DNA of 64,000 nt from positions 162,048 to 226,047 of the forward strand of contig MNCI01003059.1 of the NCBI GenBank assembly GCA_015680685.1. The letters run 5' to 3'. Each line of letters begins with the position of its first letter. Position 1 is the first letter of the stretch. Below the pieces are notes generated by a model that saw nothing but the letters and a program-made list of their open reading frames with translations, was not told the origin of the DNA and ran no database searches. Made by a program: the position numbers and the translations under genes. Origin of the DNA: Gnetum montanum. Lineage: Eukaryota > Streptophyta > Gnetopsida > Gnetales > Gnetaceae. Below, one piece after another: positions 61,836-64,000 of this stretch.

Positions 61836-62788
61836 AGATCTTCGGCATCGACTTGGTGATAGAGGATGCAGCTATAAAGGATTGCAATGGTTTAGAGATC
61901 AAGGTGATGTGGTGAGGGTTGTGAATGGCTACAATGGCAAGGGTTGTAGATGGTAGTAATGATTAGGGAGACGACAACATGGAGTAGAGGTGTAATGTGG
62001 TAGAAGGTAGGCAACGTAAGAATGAGTAGTGCAATGGAAGCAAGCAGTGCATGAGAGCAGCGGTGTGGTGGATAGTTTTCTAGAGCCACCTTGGTCATTC
62101 GTGTGATCCTTAGCAGGGCCTATGTGGCTTAGGCAGCCTTGCACAAACATCTATAGGGCTCGTGTATCCTAGGTGGCCCTCTATGACAACTTCATGCTAG
62201 GCACTTGGTTTAGTTCCTAATGGTACTGGTGCAAATTTGGAGGGGAGAATTCCAAATTATGAAGCCCATTTGGTGGAGGTGCATGCTGCTCTCATCACGA
62301 GATCTGCCAAACCATGGACAATACCATGCTATTGCAAGTGTATGAGCATGTTGGGAAGCACAAGGGCTACTTGGCTTTAATGGTTGGCATGGTCCTCTTA
62401 GGGCTACGCCACCCAATGGGCCATGGCAGTTACTAGCCTACATTGCACTGGCAACAACTTCCATTTTTTAAATTTTTTATTAATAAAAATATCGGGTTTG
62501 GGGTTTGAACCTACAACCTCCTATTGCTATTTAAAGAAAAAAATTTAAAAATAATTTAATTAATTTTTTTAATAAATAGCATGCAGAACAAAAAACACCC
62601 TATCTCCCAAATGGTAAGAAGGATTTTTTTAAAATTAGTATCATTGGAATCATTATGGAGAGCACTATGTCTTTAACTCATCATAACTCTAGCTTTTTCA
62701 ACCTATTAATCAAAAAACCATAAAAGGTAAACATAAGTTGTAATTCCCTCTTTTCTCCTAGCTAAGGTTTTTGGATTTTCTATAGTAT
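61836..62788. other. No recognised feature
   Basis: More GC-rich than its surroundings up to about 62450, then AT-rich. Short overlapping minus frames at 61892-62416 contradict one another and look like chance. A GGGTTTGAACC motif at about 62496 is noted under rejected items. Confidence 0.5.
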
Positions 62789-63253
62789 TTGTCTACAAAA
62801 ATTGTAAAGATTTCAGAGGCAAAGAAGATTTCTACTATCGTGATAGCATGGCTCCTCCTAAGCATTCCTCCTAAGATCCCTTTAAACCAGTATCTATTAT
62901 TTTGCACCAAAATAATGTCGTTGAAGCTTTCAATTTTTTTTGTAATACTCGGAGTTGAGGAGTTTCAATATCTTAAAACCTCTAAATTGTTTGACCTGCT
63001 TGTCTTTTGTATTTTTAAAACATCATATTGTAAGAATCTTATAACACAATTATGTAATGCCTATATTAAAAGTGAAGGTTCTTATTCAAAAATGACTTTT
63101 GGACCGTTAGTGATTACTTTGGCTAATATTCAGTTAGTTTTAGGTTTTCACTTAGGGGAGAATCCTTTAATTCCTACTATTTTCTCTCCTAAGTTTCAAG
63201 CATTTTGCCAAAGTGCATTTTCTGATTATGTTCATGATTTCCCTATCTACTAA
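62789..63253 (+). CDS. Unrecognised 154-codon open frame
   Basis: The longest uninterrupted frame in the window and not collinear with any other element here. Residues about 50-150 read as an alpha-helical block: LFDLLVFCIF, LITQLCNAYI, KMTFGPLVITLANIQLVLGF and then GENPLIPTIF. The pattern (helix, then G-x-L-V-I-x-L, then LGF) recalls the N-terminal part of plant retroelement ORFs of the transposon-protein type, but I do not claim homology. Coding similarity may continue after a frameshift to about 63370. A T-rich stretch ending TTTCAG lies near 62815. An LTR begins 149 bp downstream. It may be a broken exon of another element. Confidence 0.4.
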   Translation: MSTKIVKISEAKKISTIVIAWLLLSIPPKIPLNQYLLFCTKIMSLKLSIFFVILGVEEFQYLKTSKLFDLLVFCIFKTSYCKNLITQLCNAYIKSEGSYSKMTFGPLVITLANIQLVLGFHLGENPLIPTIFSPKFQAFCQSAFSDYVHDFPIY

Positions 63254-63401
63254 AGCCAGTATTATCCTATTGATTTTCTTAATGAAATCAATTTTGAATT
63301 ATATCAATTTACATATAGCAAGGTTTTATGTAATCCACGACATTCCTATGTTATTGCCTATTCCATCTATACTACCAAAATTAGTAGGGTTTATGACTAA
63401 T

Positions 63402-64000
63402 TGATGAGACGCGATTCACATGAGCTGCGATATCGCGTCATCCCCTACGATGTCACGTACGTGATATCGCAGTCTACCGCCAAATCTATAAATAAGAGGT
63501 GGCACTCCCCTTATTTCCCATCCTAGGCTAGAAATAGGGAAACTCTAGCAGATTGATCACTCCAAAGATAGAATATTTTCCATGTGCCCGTAGTAGGAGT
63601 CCCCAAGTGAATGGATCTTTATTCGAGCAACATTGTACCTGAACACAAGTTGTGTACAGCAATAAAGACGAGCTTTGTGGATAAACCTTGCAGTGCATGG
63701 AATAGGATTTATTACTTGTTATTTATTACCTATTATTTCTTACCTATTAGTTATTACCCTGCAATAGCGCGGCATGAGTACAACTTGATTATAAGCATTT
63801 ACGGATGTGTACGGCTAATCAAGGAATCGGCTACTCATCGCGATTAGATTCTCTCACCCTCAACTCCTAGAATGCGGAATGAGTACGACTTGATTACGAG
63901 CATCTAAGAATGTGTACGGCTAGTCAAGGAACAGATGCTCATTACGCTTAGGCTAGTTAAGTGCCTCAGTATGACCACTTCGAGCACGTGCGTTACGCGT
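63402..64000 (+). repeat. Athila-like LTR, cut by the window end
   Basis: Starts TGATGAGACGCG. U3 holds GCGATATCGCG, ACGTACGTGATATCGC and similar palindromes before TATAAATAAGAGG (63490). R/U5 follows with AATAAAGACGAG and the GAGTACGACTTGATTACGAG block. No polypurine tract precedes it, so it is either a 5' LTR or a solo LTR. Its U3 is of the same subtype as 42268-43125. The 63611 frame is LTR sequence. Confidence 0.88.

Noticed and set aside
61892-62416. Three overlapping His/Ser/Cys-rich minus frames
   Set aside because: Mutually overlapping in different frames without motifs, so probably chance.
62480-62525. GGGTTTGAACC resembling a tRNA/SINE B box
   Set aside because: Only one short motif; no A box, cloverleaf or poly-A/T SINE end at a suitable distance.
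1-64000. CRISPR arrays, prokaryotic operons, tRNA genes
   Set aside because: No regular repeat-spacer array, no ribosome-binding-site-led gene clusters and no cloverleaf found; all the evidence is for plant nuclear repeats.

Overview
This window is a stack of nested, heavily decayed plant retrotransposons; I see no intact host gene. It suggests a nuclear region of a large-genome seed plant. The evidence is Athila-type, Ogre/Tat-type, chromovirus-type and Copia LTR elements plus a plant-type LINE tail, primer sites of plant type, old LTR pairs that differ mostly by transitions, and in-frame stops that look like deaminated CAG or TGG codons. I cannot name the species. All coding calls are pseudogenes except one unexplained 154-codon open frame.

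Layout. 1-8387: Athila-like element A (minus strand; its 3' LTR runs off the window), with another LTR of the same family lodged in its third ORF. 8520-8975: LINE 3' end. 9290-11700: Copia pol remnant. 11700-13655: AT-rich, unclassified. 13656-33633: one giant Ogre/Tat-like element of about 20 kb on the plus strand. Its gag-protease and RT-RNaseH-integrase blocks are separated by a 6.4-kb sense intron, and an antisense multi-exon gene lies inside that intron. 33634-41037: 5'-truncated Athila-like element C, split by a 2.86-kb chromovirus-type solo LTR (TSD TTGGG). 41038-44188 and 56073-about 56700: a minus-strand chromovirus, interrupted first by a solo LTR (42268-43125, TSD AACTT) and then, inside its protease, by a complete Athila-like element B (44189-56072, TSD ACTAT). 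56740-61184: Athila-like element D remnant with a solo LTR inside ORF3. 61185-64000: a 5S rRNA-derived piece, a 45-bp minisatellite, an unrecognised open frame and the start of another Athila-like LTR.

The Athila-like elements share LTRs that open TGATGAG and close CTCATCA. They have a tRNA-Asp-type primer site, gag-pol, a long spacer, a third ORF in the env position, a TGGGGGTA-type polypurine tract and a 3' LTR. Four copies of ORF3 can be compared. It encodes a basic N-terminus, a conserved central block and a long coiled coil, with no visible signal peptide or membrane anchor, and a splice acceptor sits directly before its ATG. The two items most worth follow-up are the antisense spliced gene in the Ogre-like intron and this ORF3 with its own promoter-like and splice signals.
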